Source of the DNA: Corynebacterium sp. ES2730-CONJ
GTDB taxonomy: Bacteria; Actinomycetota; Actinomycetes; Mycobacteriales; Mycobacteriaceae
Direction: 5' to 3'
Length of the DNA: 64,000 nucleotides
Assembly (NCBI RefSeq): GCF_024834055.1
Contig: NZ_JANUXZ010000005.1
Coordinates: 1-64,000, forward strand
The position numbers were made by a program, and so were the translations under genes. Shown here piece after piece: positions 9,158 to 18,769 of this stretch. Each line of letters starts with the position of its first letter. The stretch's first letter is position 1. The notes under the pieces are model-generated. The model was not told the origin of the DNA. It made no database searches and saw only the letters and a list, made by a program, of their open reading frames with translations.

Positions 9158-9404
9158 TTATCCACAGGGGGTGTTGATAAGTTGACCGGAGTTGTGGATA
9201 GCGCCTCGAAGACGCAGGTGCGAGTGTGGATAAGCGTGTGCGGATGCCCGTTTTGCCTTCTCCATACAAGCAAAAGTCCAGTTCGGAGGCATTTTGAGGG
9301 TACCACTAGGCGCCCTACCCCTTTCAAGGGGAAGCATTTGACATCACGAACTTCTTGACAGCACCACAAGGCTTATGGGTTTGAGCTGGACGAAGTTATC
9401 CACA
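9158..9404. promoter_or_regulatory. Cluster of DnaA boxes upstream of the GH15-dnaB unit
   Basis: Three perfect 9-mer DnaA boxes (TTATCCACA at 9158-9166 and 9396-9404; its complement TGTGGATAA at 9225-9233) and two with one mismatch (TGTTGATAA 9172-9180, TGTGGATAG 9193-9201) lie within 247 bases. By chance about half a perfect box per 64 kb is expected. The cluster lies between the rplI terminator and the GH15 start. It may be a DnaA-responsive promoter or a DnaA-titrating site. The rest of 8999-9426 has no gene. Confidence 0.75.
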
Positions 9405-9426
9405 CCTTGTACACAGGATAAAAATC

Positions 9427-9462
9427 ATTCGAGGCATCCCCCGCTAAAGGGATGCCTCGAAT
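9427..9462 (-). terminator. Terminator of the rpsF-ssb-rplI cluster
   Basis: A perfect 14-bp stem ATTCGAGGCATCCC / GGGATGCCTCGAAT with an 8-base loop. On the minus strand it is followed by GATTTTTAT, so it terminates the leftward ribosomal and SSB transcript. Confidence 0.85.
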
Positions 9463-9523
9463 GTGCTGTTGTCATTGGGAGAGCTTTTAAAAATTCAAGC
9501 CCACCGTCGCGGTTGCCTATTCT

Positions 9524-9976
9524 CTAGGCAGCTGCGACCTGAAAGTTCACGGTAGCTACAATCGTGGAGTGTAGCTTCACGTCTACCTGGTACGAACCAG
9601 TGGTCTTAACAAGACCTTTTGGCAGTACAATTGCACGCTTGTCCAGGTTAGGTCCGCCGGCTGCCTTCACAGCTGCGGCAATATCTTCAGCGCTAACAGA
9701 GCCGAAGATTTTACCCTTCTCAGAAGTGCGCACAGAAACGGTGACGCCTTCAAGCGCCTCCAGCTCAGCCTTCACTTCGCGAGCATGGTCGAAGTCGCGA
9801 ATCTCGCGAGCTTGTTGGGCACGTTTGATGCCCTCAATCTGCTTCTCTGCGCCGCGGGTGGCAACAATGGCCAGGCCGCGGGGAAGCAGCAAATTACGTC
9901 CGTAGCCGTCTTTAACCTCGACGATGTCGCCTGCGACACCGAGGTTCTCGACAGCGGCGGTGAGGATCAGTCTCAT
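9524..9976 (-). CDS. rplI: 50S ribosomal protein L9
   Basis: 150 residues, full length for L9. The N-terminal domain begins MRLILTAAVENLGVAGDIVEVKDGYGRNLLLPRG, the family signature, joined by a long helix (residues 40-75) to the C-terminal rRNA-binding domain (LFGSVSAEDIA-type region near residues 90-100). It binds 23S rRNA in the large subunit. It is the last gene of the rpsF-ssb-rplI run; rpsR, which often sits in this cluster in other bacteria, is absent here. Confidence 0.97.
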   Translation of the reverse strand: MRLILTAAVENLGVAGDIVEVKDGYGRNLLLPRGLAIVATRGAEKQIEGIKRAQQAREIRDFDHAREVKAELEALEGVTVSVRTSEKGKIFGSVSAEDIAAAVKAAGGPNLDKRAIVLPKGLVKTTGSYQVDVKLHSTIVATVNFQVAAA

Positions 9977-10083
9977 GATCCCTGCCTTTCGTGGTTTTCA
10001 TATCTTCCCAGTTGAAGGGGAAGAAAAGGGTGATATCTGTGATGTGCTTACGGGTTCTGCGTTCTCTGCTGATCCGGCTAGGA

Positions 10084-10653
10084 TCAGAAGGGAGGCTCTT
10101 CGTCGCCACCAAATCCGCCAGCTGCGGGGGCCGAACCCCAGGGGTCATTGCTCGGGGCCTCAGAACGGCCGCCGAAACTGCCTGATCCGCTATCGCTATA
10201 GCCACCGGATCGTCCTTGCGGAGCCGATCCCGTCTGGGGGCGGGAACCGTAGTTACCGCCGCCACCATAATTGCCGCCACCTTCACGAGGGTTGCGGACA
10301 ATATCGGCAGTAGCATAGCGCAAAGATGGGCCTACTTCATCTACTTCGAGCTCCATAACGGTGCGTTTCTCACCCTCGCGGGTTTCGTAGGAACGCTGCC
10401 TGAGCCGACCGGTTACGATAACCCGCATACCCTTCTTGAGGGATTCTGCGACGTTTTCAGCGGCTTGGCGCCAGATATTGCAAGACAAAAACAGTGCCTC
10501 GCCGTCTACCCACTGGCCCGATTGGGAATCGTACCGGCGCGGGGTGGAGGCAACCCTAAAGGTTGCTACCGCTGCGCCCTGCTGGGTAAAACGGAGTTCG
10601 GGGTCGGCGACAATATTGCCGACAATCGTCATAGTGACGTCACCTTGTGCCAT
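10084..10653 (-). CDS. ssb: Single-stranded DNA-binding protein
   Basis: 189 residues. An OB-fold domain (residues 1-110, beginning [22 protein letters not shown]) is followed by a Gly/Ser-rich flexible linker (115-180) and the acidic tip DEEPPF that recruits replication and repair proteins. It coats ssDNA as a tetramer. It lies between rpsF and rplI, the usual actinobacterial arrangement. Confidence 0.97.
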   Translation of the reverse strand: MAQGDVTMTIVGNIVADPELRFTQQGAAVATFRVASTPRRYDSQSGQWVDGEALFLSCNIWRQAAENVAESLKKGMRVIVTGRLRQRSYETREGEKRTVMELEVDEVGPSLRYATADIVRNPREGGGNYGGGGNYGSRPQTGSAPQGRSGGYSDSGSGSFGGRSEAPSNDPWGSAPAAGGFGGDEEPPF

Positions 10654-10820
10654 GATCGTGCCTCTCTTATCTGCGTAATGTAGATCGAATAGATGCTGCT
10701 AGGGATAAATGAGTAGATGGGAGCGAGAAGAATCGCTGTCCTAGTATTCCACCATTGCGGGGCCTTGAGCGCGAGGGCTCGTATAAGGATTGCCCGAATA
10801 CTGTGGATTTTAGTAGGGAC

Positions 10821-11120
10821 TTATTTATCTCCGCGCAGGACCTTGGTACGCAGAATGCTATCGCTCAGATTCAGCCTACGGTCAAGCTCTTGGACGGTAG
10901 CAGATTCGCAGTGAAGATTGACGACGGCATAAATGCCTTCCTCATTCTTCTCAATTGGGTAGGCCAAGCGGCGCTTACCCCAGATGTCAACCTTTTCCAC
11001 GGTGCCGTTTTCCTTGCGGACAACCTCAAGGAATTTGTCTAGGGACGGGGCAACGGTGCGTTCATCCTGGGATGGTTCCAGAATGATCATAATTTCGTAG
11101 TGACGCACGGACCTCATCAC
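10821..11120 (-). CDS. rpsF: 30S ribosomal protein S6
   Basis: 99 residues, standard length. It begins [21 protein letters not shown] and contains [18 protein letters not shown], both typical of S6. It binds 16S rRNA in the small subunit. AGGAGGTGATGAGG just upstream of the start supplies a strong ribosome binding site. First gene of the leftward rpsF-ssb-rplI cluster. Confidence 0.97.
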   Translation of the reverse strand: MMRSVRHYEIMIILEPSQDERTVAPSLDKFLEVVRKENGTVEKVDIWGKRRLAYPIEKNEEGIYAVVNLHCESATVQELDRRLNLSDSILRTKVLRGDK

Positions 11121-11258
11121 CTCCTATGGTCTTAATAGTATTTTGAGTCGGCCGCACCCTGGGTGGGTGTGGCAGGAGGGTCTTGTTGCGTCAGCAACCT
11201 TTCTAAAATATCGCATTCCGTGCCGAAAGTCGATTCTTTTCCTAGTTGGGCCTGCCGG

Positions 11259-11438
11259 TTAGAGCGAGACCGCCACTCCTATGATGACAGGAATTACTGT
11301 GATAAATACCAGTGCGATGCTAAAGAGACTCCAGGTGAGCTGAGGTTTTTTGTCATAGTAGTGAGAGAGAAAAGAGCCGGTGAAAAGTGCAAAGCCCACC
11401 ATCACGCTTATAATCGCCACCAAAGTATGTGCTGCCAC
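11259..11438 (-). CDS. Small two-helix membrane protein
   Basis: About 59 residues with two hydrophobic segments (residues 4-22 and 36-58) separated by a short loop SHYYDKKPQ. I chose GTG at 11438, preceded by AAAGGA at good spacing; the open frame extends upstream to 11495 but that would overlap the ponA terminator stem. It lies between ponA and rpsF on the same strand. Small membrane proteins occur at this place in other corynebacteria; the function is unknown. Confidence 0.6.
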   Translation of the reverse strand: MAAHTLVAIISVMVGFALFTGSFLSHYYDKKPQLTWSLFSIALVFITVIPVIIGVAVSL

Positions 11439-11487
11439 CGCGGTCCTTTCTGTTCGTGTCCCTAATGTACCTTGCAACATAAAGAAA

Positions 11488-11517
11488 ATCACCACCGCTC
11501 GTATAGGCGGTGGTGAT
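11488..11517 (-). terminator. Terminator after ponA
   Basis: A perfect 11-bp stem ATCACCACCGC / GCGGTGGTGAT (11488-11498 with 11507-11517). On the minus strand it is followed by TTTTCTTT. It ends the leftward ponA transcript and separates it from the small membrane-protein gene. Confidence 0.75.
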
Positions 11518-11522
11518 GGTTG

Positions 11523-13670
11523 CTACTGGCCAAATAATTCGGCCGGGAGGTTGATACCCGGGAAAACCTCAACATACTCAGGTTCCGCTGGAGCAGGAGC
11601 GGGAGCAGGAGGGGCTACGGGTGGTGCTTCCTCCACAGCCTCAGGGGTTTGAGCGGCAGGCGCCTGCGGACTCTGATAGTAGAACTGTCCACTACTATTG
11701 GTCCCCATATCTCCGACAAAGTCGGTACGTCTTATTTGCCCGAGCGGCTCAGCAGCGGGGAATTCTTCAACGGCGCGCCCGGCTAGTGCACCATCAAGAA
11801 CTCCCTTCCAGATAGTCGTGGGCAGGTTGGCGCCATAGATGGAGCCGCCTCCGGCATTGAGGATAGCCGAGGAATCATCCGTGCCCACCCATACGGCAGT
11901 GGCCAGCTGTGGGGTGGCACCGACCATCCACGCGTCCTTATTGAGCCCGGTATCACCGAGCTGCTGGGTGCCAGTCTTGGCAGCAGACTGGCGGCCATCG
12001 TTGAGGACATTGTAGTTCGACCAAGCTGCGATCGGGAGCATAGCATCGATGGTATTGGAGGCTACGTTGCGTGCTACTCGGCGCTCTCCTTCACCTACTT
12101 CGTGCTGGTAGAGAACTTCACCGTCGCCCGTCTCCACGCGCTCGACGAAGTACACCTCGTGCCAAATGCCCATATTGGCCAAGGTTGCTACGGCGTGCGC
12201 CATATCGAGAGGTCGGGAGCTATATTGTCCCAAAATTACGCCCTCATAGGGCTGTCCACCATTTTCAGTTAGTGTTTCCTCTGTTCCGGTAAACGATCGC
12301 GCAACTCCAAGAGCGTGCGCCATATCCGCCACATCTTGGGTGTTATTATCGAGCGATTTTTGCACCCGAAGGAAGGGAGTGTTCAAAGACTGCTTCAACG
12401 CCTCTTTCATGGTGCAGGCGCCACCACACCCTCCGCCTTGAACTTGGGCGTTATTGCCCAGGGTGAAGGGGGCGGTGGAGTAGAGGCGGTTCGGGGAGAC
12501 ACCCTGTTGGAGGGCCGCGGCATAGCCGAAGATCTTAAAGGTCGAGCCGGTCTGATAGCCGGCATTGGCATAGTCCCAACCATTGGGATCCTCGCCGCCA
12601 TAATAGGCTCGCACTGCACCGGTAGCTGGTTCCACCGATACGGCAGCGGTTCTTAAATTCTCTGGCTGGCCCTCCAGGTTAGAGCGCACAGTGTTGACGG
12701 TAGCCTGCTGAGCCTGGGTATCAATGGTGGTGATGATGCGCAGACCTCGGGTTTCCACATCCTCCTGGCTGATACCGTGGGCAGCTAATTCTGCCATGGC
12801 CTGGTTTTTGATGTGGCCGTTCGTGCCTTCCGCCTCGGTATAGGCCTGATTGAAGGCCGGATCGATGGTCTCTGGATAGACCGCCGCTGCACGCTCATCG
12901 GGGTTGAGCCATCCCTCGTCCACCATGCCATCGAGCACATAATTCCAGCGGGTTTCCGCCTCTGCGCGGTTCTTCCATGGGTCTAATTCGGATGGGCGCT
13001 GGATAGACGCGGCAAGAACCGCGGCCTGTTCCGCACTCAGATCCCCAGCAGTGGTACCAAAATAGGCATGGGCGGCCGCTTCGATTCCATAGGCATTACG
13101 GCCGAAATAAATGGTGTTGAGATACGCTTCGAGCACTTGATTCTTGTCCCACTCATTGGCCATCTTGACCGAGTACACCAATTCCCGCGCTTTGCGCTTA
13201 TAGGAGTAGTCATTGCCTACCACCATATTTTTTACATATTGCTGGGTAATGGTGGAGCCGCCGCCGGCGGAGCTGTTTCCGGTGAGCTGGCCTATAGCGG
13301 CGCGCGCAAAACCAGTAAAGGAAAAACCGTTATTTTCGTAGAAATCACGATCCTCCGCCGCCAGGACGGCATCTCGCACTTGCGGAGGAATACGATCGAG
13401 ACTTATCTCCTCGCGATTTCCTTCCGCTGGAACAATGCGGGCTAGTTCCGTCTTGCTATCGGCGGCATAAATGCGAGAGACCTGTTTGGTTACTAGTTCC
13501 CCAGGTTGCGGTACCTCGATGGAGATATAGGCCACCATAAAGATTAGAAAGGGCACCGCAATAAGCGTGGTGAGCGCAACCGCGAGGCCGGAGAAGATCC
13601 AATTCGATTTCTTTCCTGCATTTTTCTTCGGTTTCGCCGCATCAGCGCGACCTTTTTTCTTATCAACCAC
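11523..13670 (-). CDS. ponA: Bifunctional penicillin-binding protein (class A, transglycosylase/transpeptidase)
   Basis: 715 residues. A cytoplasmic basic N-terminus is followed by one membrane helix (about residues 24-46), a GT51 glycosyltransferase domain with the catalytic region AAEDRDFYENNGFSF, and a transpeptidase domain with the active-site STFK (S376-K379), an SYN-like motif (SNYN) and KTGT. It polymerises and crosslinks peptidoglycan. The C-terminal 60 residues are rich in Pro, Ala and Glu and probably span the cell wall. The start is GTG at 13670. Together with the following DUF5318 gene it mirrors the mycobacterial ponA1 locus. Confidence 0.95.
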   Translation of the reverse strand: MVDKKKGRADAAKPKKNAGKKSNWIFSGLAVALTTLIAVPFLIFMVAYISIEVPQPGELVTKQVSRIYAADSKTELARIVPAEGNREEISLDRIPPQVRDAVLAAEDRDFYENNGFSFTGFARAAIGQLTGNSSAGGGSTITQQYVKNMVVGNDYSYKRKARELVYSVKMANEWDKNQVLEAYLNTIYFGRNAYGIEAAAHAYFGTTAGDLSAEQAAVLAASIQRPSELDPWKNRAEAETRWNYVLDGMVDEGWLNPDERAAAVYPETIDPAFNQAYTEAEGTNGHIKNQAMAELAAHGISQEDVETRGLRIITTIDTQAQQATVNTVRSNLEGQPENLRTAAVSVEPATGAVRAYYGGEDPNGWDYANAGYQTGSTFKIFGYAAALQQGVSPNRLYSTAPFTLGNNAQVQGGGCGGACTMKEALKQSLNTPFLRVQKSLDNNTQDVADMAHALGVARSFTGTEETLTENGGQPYEGVILGQYSSRPLDMAHAVATLANMGIWHEVYFVERVETGDGEVLYQHEVGEGERRVARNVASNTIDAMLPIAAWSNYNVLNDGRQSAAKTGTQQLGDTGLNKDAWMVGATPQLATAVWVGTDDSSAILNAGGGSIYGANLPTTIWKGVLDGALAGRAVEEFPAAEPLGQIRRTDFVGDMGTNSSGQFYYQSPQAPAAQTPEAVEEAPPVAPPAPAPAPAEPEYVEVFPGINLPAELFGQ

Positions 13671-13769
13671 GTGAAAAGCTCTCTCTCAAGTTTTTCCGTC
13701 CCAGATCTTTTCTTTTATCTTGGTCTATCTTTGTCTATCTATGTCTGGGATGCCCAATCGGATGAGTTC

Positions 13770-14129
13770 TTAGGGCCCAATATGTGCCGCTGCGAGTAGA
13801 TGATTCCACTGGCAGTTGGGACATACCTCTACTTTATGAATAGTAAACTCTCGTCCTTGCTGTGTAAATTGCTCAATCTCCGCTAACGATCTGGCACTTC
13901 CAGAGGCTCGGCCTAATTGTTCGCCGTAGACCCACAGCACTTCGCGGAGGTCATCCTCCGAACAGATTGGACACGGATAAGGAGCGGGGGTCCCGTGATA
14001 GCGGGCAGCTGCCACAAGAAGAAAATCAGCCTCACAGACCATCGCCCGACTTACCTGCCCGGCGCGCCACTTATTGAGGAGGCGGCGACGAGCCAACCGG
14101 TGCGTGACTTGTCCTACAAATTCCACCAT
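13770..14129 (-). CDS. DUF5318 family protein, putative zinc-ribbon
   Basis: 119 residues, no membrane segment. Two CxxC pairs (CPICSEDDL and CPNCQW) suggest one bound zinc. Length and position directly upstream of the class A PBP match the actinobacterial DUF5318 family (the Rv0049-type gene). The function is unknown; co-location with ponA suggests a link to envelope synthesis, but that is inference. Confidence 0.8.
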   Translation of the reverse strand: MVEFVGQVTHRLARRRLLNKWRAGQVSRAMVCEADFLLVAAARYHGTPAPYPCPICSEDDLREVLWVYGEQLGRASGSARSLAEIEQFTQQGREFTIHKVEVCPNCQWNHLLAAAHIGP

Positions 14130-14275
14130 GCTCCCAGTTTAGCTATTTATGTTCGCTCTTAGGATTTTCTTAAGACAGCGACTTCTAACGATTTACCTGC
14201 CCACAGAAAGGCTGGAACTAGACTTATTGAGTAATCCGTCTTCCAGCGCGAAAGGTCTTTTTACAGATATAAATG

Positions 14276-14289
14276 TGATCAATTAATCA
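14276..14289. promoter_or_regulatory. Imperfect palindrome upstream of the MarR gene, possible operator
   Basis: TGATCAATTAATCA reads the same on both strands except at two symmetric positions. It lies 59 bases before the MarR-family start, in the divergent region with the DUF5318 gene, where MarR regulators often bind to control themselves. Confidence 0.35.
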
Positions 14290-14347
14290 ACGTTCATGCA
14301 GCTTAAACTCGAACTCAGGATGGGAAAATAGCTACAATTAGAAGATT

Positions 14348-14812
14348 ATGAATGCTGAAACCGCCAGAGAACTAGCAATCCGCGTGCGCCCTGCACTGAC
14401 GAAACTTTATGTGCTCTATTTCCGTAAGGCGCAGTCCTCCGACCTCACTGGTCCGCAGCTGACTATCTTGGCGCGACTAGCCGAAGAAGGTGCCTGCCGT
14501 ATTAGCCATATTGCGAAGGCCGAGGGTATTCGGATGCCGACCGCCTCTAATGCCCTGCACCAATTGGAGGACCGGGGAATGGTTGAGCGGCTCCGCGAGG
14601 AAGCAGACAGGCGCGGGGTCAGGGTTCAGCTCACCGATTTCGGCCGCCGTGAGCTGACGAGGGTGGGGGAGGAGCGTATCGGTCACCTCACGGATATGTT
14701 CACCTCTCTTCCGGAGGAAGATTATGACGACGCCGTGCGCCTCGCCTCTTTAATACAAGACCTCGCTGATTCCTACGGCGATATTGTAGAGAATGCCCGC
14801 GAGGTTGAGTGA
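14348..14812 (+). CDS. MarR-family transcriptional regulator
   Basis: 154 residues with a winged helix-turn-helix: the recognition region ISHIAKAEGIRMPTASNALHQLEDRGMVERLREEADRRGVRVQLT carries the MarR wing signature D-R-R-G-V. It binds DNA as a dimer and usually responds to small ligands. Its place beside ponA is like that of the corynebacterial MalR-type regulator, but I cannot assign the regulon. The start ATG at 14348 leaves a 218-base divergent upstream region. Confidence 0.9.
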   Translation: MNAETARELAIRVRPALTKLYVLYFRKAQSSDLTGPQLTILARLAEEGACRISHIAKAEGIRMPTASNALHQLEDRGMVERLREEADRRGVRVQLTDFGRRELTRVGEERIGHLTDMFTSLPEEDYDDAVRLASLIQDLADSYGDIVENAREVE

Positions 14813-14898
14813 CCCTGTTCTGATACCCCCTATACCATCGACCACGTTGCCGGGTACGCTGGGATCTATATTCTGTCGATCCCAAGGAGCCTTGGTCT

Positions 14899-15567
14899 AT
14901 GTCTCAGCAGTCCTTAGCAACCGCGCTTATAACGGGGGCGAGCCGCTCCGTAGGAAAGCGGCTTACTGAGCTATTGCTAGAGTCGGGCTACTATGTCTAC
15001 GCCCAGCACCATCGCAGTATGATCCCCTTCGAGCATGAAAACCTCGAATGGTTCCAGTTAGATCTAGCCCACGGGGATATGGCAAAACTACCTGTCGTCG
15101 ATCGACTTGACGCCCTTGTCCACTGCGCCGGCATCGCCACTCTCGGGCCCACAGCCACCCAGCCGCGCAGCGAATGGGAAGCCCATATGGACGTCAATCT
15201 TCTAGGCCCCTATGAATTAACTCAGCACTATCTACCGGCACTTGAACGCAGCAGTGGCCAGATGATCTATGTGAATTCTGGTGCGGGACTTAATACTCAT
15301 GCACACTGGGGCGCTTATTCGGCTAGCAAATTCGCCGCCCGTGCATGGTGTGAGGCACTTAGACAAGAGCATAAGTCGATACGCATCAGTAGTGTTTACC
15401 CGGGCCGCATCGCCACCGATATGCAACGAGCTATCCGAGAGCAGGAGGGTGGACCGTATACTGAGAGTGAGTACTTATCGGTGGACACCGTTGCAGACAC
15501 CCTGCTGAATATCCTCACCCTGCCTGCCGACGCCCACATTCCTGATCTCTCAATCCGTCCGAGGTAG
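14899..15567 (+). CDS. Short-chain dehydrogenase/reductase
   Basis: 222 residues, cytoplasmic. A Rossmann NAD(P)-binding motif GASRSVGKRL (TGxxxGxG type) near residue 13, the VHCAG strand (NNAG position), and the catalytic YSASK (Y-x3-K) with an upstream Ser (VNSG) define a classical SDR. The substrate is unknown. AAGGAG lies nine bases before the ATG. The membrane-protein gene starts four bases after the stop, so the two are probably translated from one message. Confidence 0.9.
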   Translation: MSQQSLATALITGASRSVGKRLTELLLESGYYVYAQHHRSMIPFEHENLEWFQLDLAHGDMAKLPVVDRLDALVHCAGIATLGPTATQPRSEWEAHMDVNLLGPYELTQHYLPALERSSGQMIYVNSGAGLNTHAHWGAYSASKFAARAWCEALRQEHKSIRISSVYPGRIATDMQRAIREQEGGPYTESEYLSVDTVADTLLNILTLPADAHIPDLSIRPR

Positions 15568-15570
15568 GCC

Positions 15571-16032
15571 ATGGACCATCCCGAAAATGACTTAAGTTCC
15601 GATGCCGATTACGCCAACCGCTTTAGACCCGGCGCGCACTCATTCGATGAATTAGCCGATGCCACTGATCCTTTAGCGGAAGCTCTACGTAACCGCACCT
15701 CAACCAGGCAGGCGATCTACTTTGCCCTACTCACTCCGCTTCTGACCGCACTCGTGGCATATATTTTGGCTTGGGTTGCGCGGTGGAGGGGCGGGCCGCT
15801 CTGTGATGGCGGCGAGGTTGTATGGATTTGTTCAAGGAACGCGGAGTTATGGTGGCCTGCACTGACGAGTGTCATACCAATAGTGGCGACTTTAGGGTGC
15901 GCGGTCATAATGTATCGGAAATATTTAGGGTATACCCGATGGCGCCCCTGGATGGGCACCTTCTGGTTTTTGGTACCGTTCTCAATGATCTGGATGGTCA
16001 CCGTATTCCAGATGTCCATCGTGGGCCATTAG
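15571..16032 (+). CDS. Hypothetical membrane protein
   Basis: 153 residues. A hydrophilic N-terminus (1-48) rich in Asp is followed by three hydrophobic segments (about residues 50-68, 90-112 and 128-150). I do not recognise the family. It follows the dehydrogenase gene by four bases and is the last gene before a terminator. Confidence 0.7.
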   Translation: MDHPENDLSSDADYANRFRPGAHSFDELADATDPLAEALRNRTSTRQAIYFALLTPLLTALVAYILAWVARWRGGPLCDGGEVVWICSRNAELWWPALTSVIPIVATLGCAVIMYRKYLGYTRWRPWMGTFWFLVPFSMIWMVTVFQMSIVGH

Positions 16033-16061
16033 CTCCTTGACATCCATATACAGAAATCTCA

Positions 16062-16105
16062 AGCCCCCGCGCAGGTGAATGCTCGGGGGCTGGAGTGGTT
16101 TTTTT
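16062..16105 (+). terminator. Rho-independent terminator
   Basis: An 8-bp stem AGCCCCCG / CGGGGGCT (16062-16069 with 16084-16091) followed by GGAGTGG and a run of seven T. It ends the rightward SDR-membrane protein message and overlaps the end of the convergent trhO gene. Confidence 0.75.
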
Positions 16106-17036
16106 AGTGGGTACTCAGACTAGCGTGCCGAGCCACTTCAGCGCATTCGGGGCGCCCGCAGTGACGGGTTTCGAGGTTCTCGTAACAGTCTGGGCACATG
16201 AGAACGAGATCTCGACAATTGTCTTCGTTGATGCAGTGCTCAAATTTATTCGTGGGTGCACCGCACTTGCAGTGGCCAAGTTGGACAAAGCCGGGGTCTT
16301 TTACTCCGGCGCCAAATTCTAGGTGCATGCGCTGGTCAAAGACATAGAGAGAGCCTTCCCACAGTCCAGAGTTGCCGAACTGCTCTCCATAGCGCACGAT
16401 ACCGCCGTCAATTTGATAGACCTCCTTAAATCCTCGGTTCTTCATGAGCGAGGAGAGGATTTCGCAACGGATTCCGCCAGTGCAATACGACACTACAGGT
16501 TTATCTTTCATCCAGTCGTATTTGCCAGATTCAAGCTCGCGGATGAAATCATGAGTGGTACGCACATCGGGGACAACGGCGTTTTTAAATTTGCCAATCT
16601 CGGCTTCCATGGCATTGCGGCCATCAAAGAAGACGACCTCCTCACCGCGCTCTTCCACCAGCTTATTGACATCCTCGGGTTTCAAGTGAATTCCACCGCC
16701 GACGACACCACGCTCATCGACTTTAAGTTCACCCGGTGCACCGAAGGCGACGATCTCATCGCGAACTTTAACGCTTAGCTTAGGGAAGTCATCGGCCCCT
16801 CCGTCGGACCATTTAAATTCAGTGCCCTTAAAGCCTGGGTACTCACGGAATTTTCGGACGTACCGTTTGCAAGCGGCCATATCGCCGCCGACAGTACCGT
16901 TGATGCCGTGTTCGGAGATGAGAATTCGACCTTTAAGGCCGAGCAATTCACACAGTTCACGCTGCCATAACATAACCGCCTTAGGGTCTTTAATGGGAGT
17001 GAACTTGTAGTACAGGAGAATTTTGCCAACGCTCAT
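16104..17036 (-). CDS. trhO: tRNA uridine(34) hydroxylase TrhO, rhodanese family
   Basis: 310 residues. An N-terminal acylphosphatase-like domain (1-95) is followed by a rhodanese domain with the catalytic loop [10 protein letters not shown], then a C-terminal Cys-rich zinc-binding tail ([23 protein letters not shown]). This is the YceA/TrhO family, which hydroxylates uridine 34 of certain tRNAs on the way to 5-carboxymethoxy or methoxyuridine. The Cys-rich tail is present in Gram-positive members. Confidence 0.9.
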   Translation of the reverse strand: MSVGKILLYYKFTPIKDPKAVMLWQRELCELLGLKGRILISEHGINGTVGGDMAACKRYVRKFREYPGFKGTEFKWSDGGADDFPKLSVKVRDEIVAFGAPGELKVDERGVVGGGIHLKPEDVNKLVEERGEEVVFFDGRNAMEAEIGKFKNAVVPDVRTTHDFIRELESGKYDWMKDKPVVSYCTGGIRCEILSSLMKNRGFKEVYQIDGGIVRYGEQFGNSGLWEGSLYVFDQRMHLEFGAGVKDPGFVQLGHCKCGAPTNKFEHCINEDNCRDLVLMCPDCYENLETRHCGRPECAEVARHASLSTH

Positions 17037-17113
17037 AATATAGTCAAGCCTAGTCGGCGATCTTGGTTCACACCTAACCCAATGAGGGTGATATATCCCG
17101 TACGCTTGAGGGT

Positions 17114-18571
17114 ATGTTCACCGCTTATGTGGCCACAACGATTCGCGAGGCTGAGAAGCCCCTTATTCATCCCGACGATCGGCTTATGCGTACTGCCGCT
17201 CACGCTGTGGCCGATCACATTGCTGCATGTGTTCGCGCCGACGCCACTATACTGATCTTGGCTGGCACAGGAGGCAACGGTGGTGATGGTCTCTATGCAG
17301 GGGTGGATCTCATTAAGCGTGGCTATGACAGAATTTGTGCATATATGCCAGATGAGGCCTACCCTCCGGCACTCACAGCCTTCACCGAGGCTGGGGGATC
17401 TATAATCGGCGATCTTGATAAGATCACTCCTGATCTTATTGTCGATGCCCTCGTGGGCCTCGGCTGCCATAGCGGAATTGATCCAAAGATAGACAATTTT
17501 ATTGCGCACAATCAAAATGCGGTCATCGTGAGTGTGGATATTCCCAGTGGAATTGATGCCGATACGGGTGTCGCCTTCAGCCCACATATACGCGCAGATC
17601 ATACGATCAGTTTTGGAGCGGCTCGGGGTGCCCATCTCATCAGTCCTCATTGTGGCACTATTTCCATTGCACCCATTGGAATTGAAGATCATCTCCACAC
17701 TCCCTTGGGGTACCTGAGCCATAGCATCACCGCTGATGGGAAAATCGGAGTTCGAGGGGCAGACTTCGACGCCCACCGCGTCATCCCTGGACCACTCGAT
17801 CACAAATACAGTGGGGGAGTAGTGGGGATTATTGCTGGTAGCCCCACCTATCCAGGTGCAGCGGTGCTGGCGACTACCGCCGGTGTGCAAGCCACCAGCT
17901 CCATGGTGCGCTATCTCGGACCATGCGCGAACGAAGTCATTGCTCTTAATCCTGAGGTAGTATGCCAAGACGGAGCGGTCGATGCCTGGGTGATCGGTCC
18001 AGGCGGAGCAGGAGCGGCCGATATCGAGAATATTCTTGGCTCTCCTTGCCCCGTCATCCTTGACGCTGGAGCATTGACCACGCTAGCGCAATCGGAGCTT
18101 TTGCGTAGTCAGCTGATCGCGCGCACAGATCCCACTGTTCTTACGCCACACCACGGAGAATTTGAGACTCTGGCGCGAAATTTCTGCACGGAATCACTAG
18201 CCACGGGCGGCTTAGGGGCCATTCAAGAGCTTGCGGATCATATGGGCCATACTCTTGTGGTGAAGGGGAGAAAAACAGTGATATGCACAGGCAGTAGGGA
18301 CGCAGTGATAGCAATAGATTCGGGTCACTCGTGGCTAGCAACCCCGGGAACCGGTGACCTCTTGGCAGGGATGATGGGAGCGTGGGTAGCCCACCACCAG
18401 GCCCGTCAGCTCAATATCAATCTCGCTATACCACTCAGTGTCCATATCTTAAATATCGCAGGGTTCCTAGCGGCACAAACGACCTATGGGGCGGCACCAA
18501 CGTCAGCGAGTGCGGTAGCACGAAAAATTCCTGAGGCTACAGCCGCGATCCTCTACACTAAAAAACTATGA
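17114..18571 (+). CDS. nnr: Bifunctional NAD(P)H-hydrate epimerase / ADP-dependent dehydratase
   Basis: 485 residues. The N-terminal YjeF epimerase domain contains [13 protein letters not shown]; the C-terminal ribokinase-like dehydratase domain contains the ATP/ADP-binding GTGDLLAGM motif. Together they repair hydrated, inactive NAD(P)H. It is divergent from trhO with a 77-base gap. Its stop overlaps the ATG of the next small gene (ATGA). Confidence 0.93.
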   Translation: MFTAYVATTIREAEKPLIHPDDRLMRTAAHAVADHIAACVRADATILILAGTGGNGGDGLYAGVDLIKRGYDRICAYMPDEAYPPALTAFTEAGGSIIGDLDKITPDLIVDALVGLGCHSGIDPKIDNFIAHNQNAVIVSVDIPSGIDADTGVAFSPHIRADHTISFGAARGAHLISPHCGTISIAPIGIEDHLHTPLGYLSHSITADGKIGVRGADFDAHRVIPGPLDHKYSGGVVGIIAGSPTYPGAAVLATTAGVQATSSMVRYLGPCANEVIALNPEVVCQDGAVDAWVIGPGGAGAADIENILGSPCPVILDAGALTTLAQSELLRSQLIARTDPTVLTPHHGEFETLARNFCTESLATGGLGAIQELADHMGHTLVVKGRKTVICTGSRDAVIAIDSGHSWLATPGTGDLLAGMMGAWVAHHQARQLNINLAIPLSVHILNIAGFLAAQTTYGAAPTSASAVARKIPEATAAILYTKKL

Positions 18572-18768
18572 GATTTGGAATGCGAAAACCCTCCCTCAAG
18601 AAATCCATCAAAGCGCGCACCACCGGCCGCGCTAAACGCGCTGTCAAGCGCACTCTTATCCCCGGTTATGGCCAACGCGGTATGGGCTTGGTCAAAGACC
18701 CCAAAAGGGCTGTGAAAAACGCTATCTATAAGCGCACCACATTCAGCCTCTGGGACCTTTTCCGCTGA
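18568..18768 (+). CDS. Small basic conserved protein
   Basis: 66 residues, strongly basic (Lys/Arg about one quarter) with the motif LIPGYGQRGMGLVKDPKRA. It overlaps nnr by four bases, so translational coupling is likely. Small proteins with this PGYGxKGxGxxxDPKRA-like core occur in several actinobacteria; no function is known. The charge suggests nucleic-acid or ribosome contact, which is inference. Confidence 0.7.
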   Translation: MRFGMRKPSLKKSIKARTTGRAKRAVKRTLIPGYGQRGMGLVKDPKRAVKNAIYKRTTFSLWDLFR

Positions 18769-18769
18769 T

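Noticed and set aside
17033..17968. 311-codon open frame on the minus strand across nnr
   Set aside because: It is antisense to the conserved nnr epimerase and dehydratase domains and has no recognisable motif.
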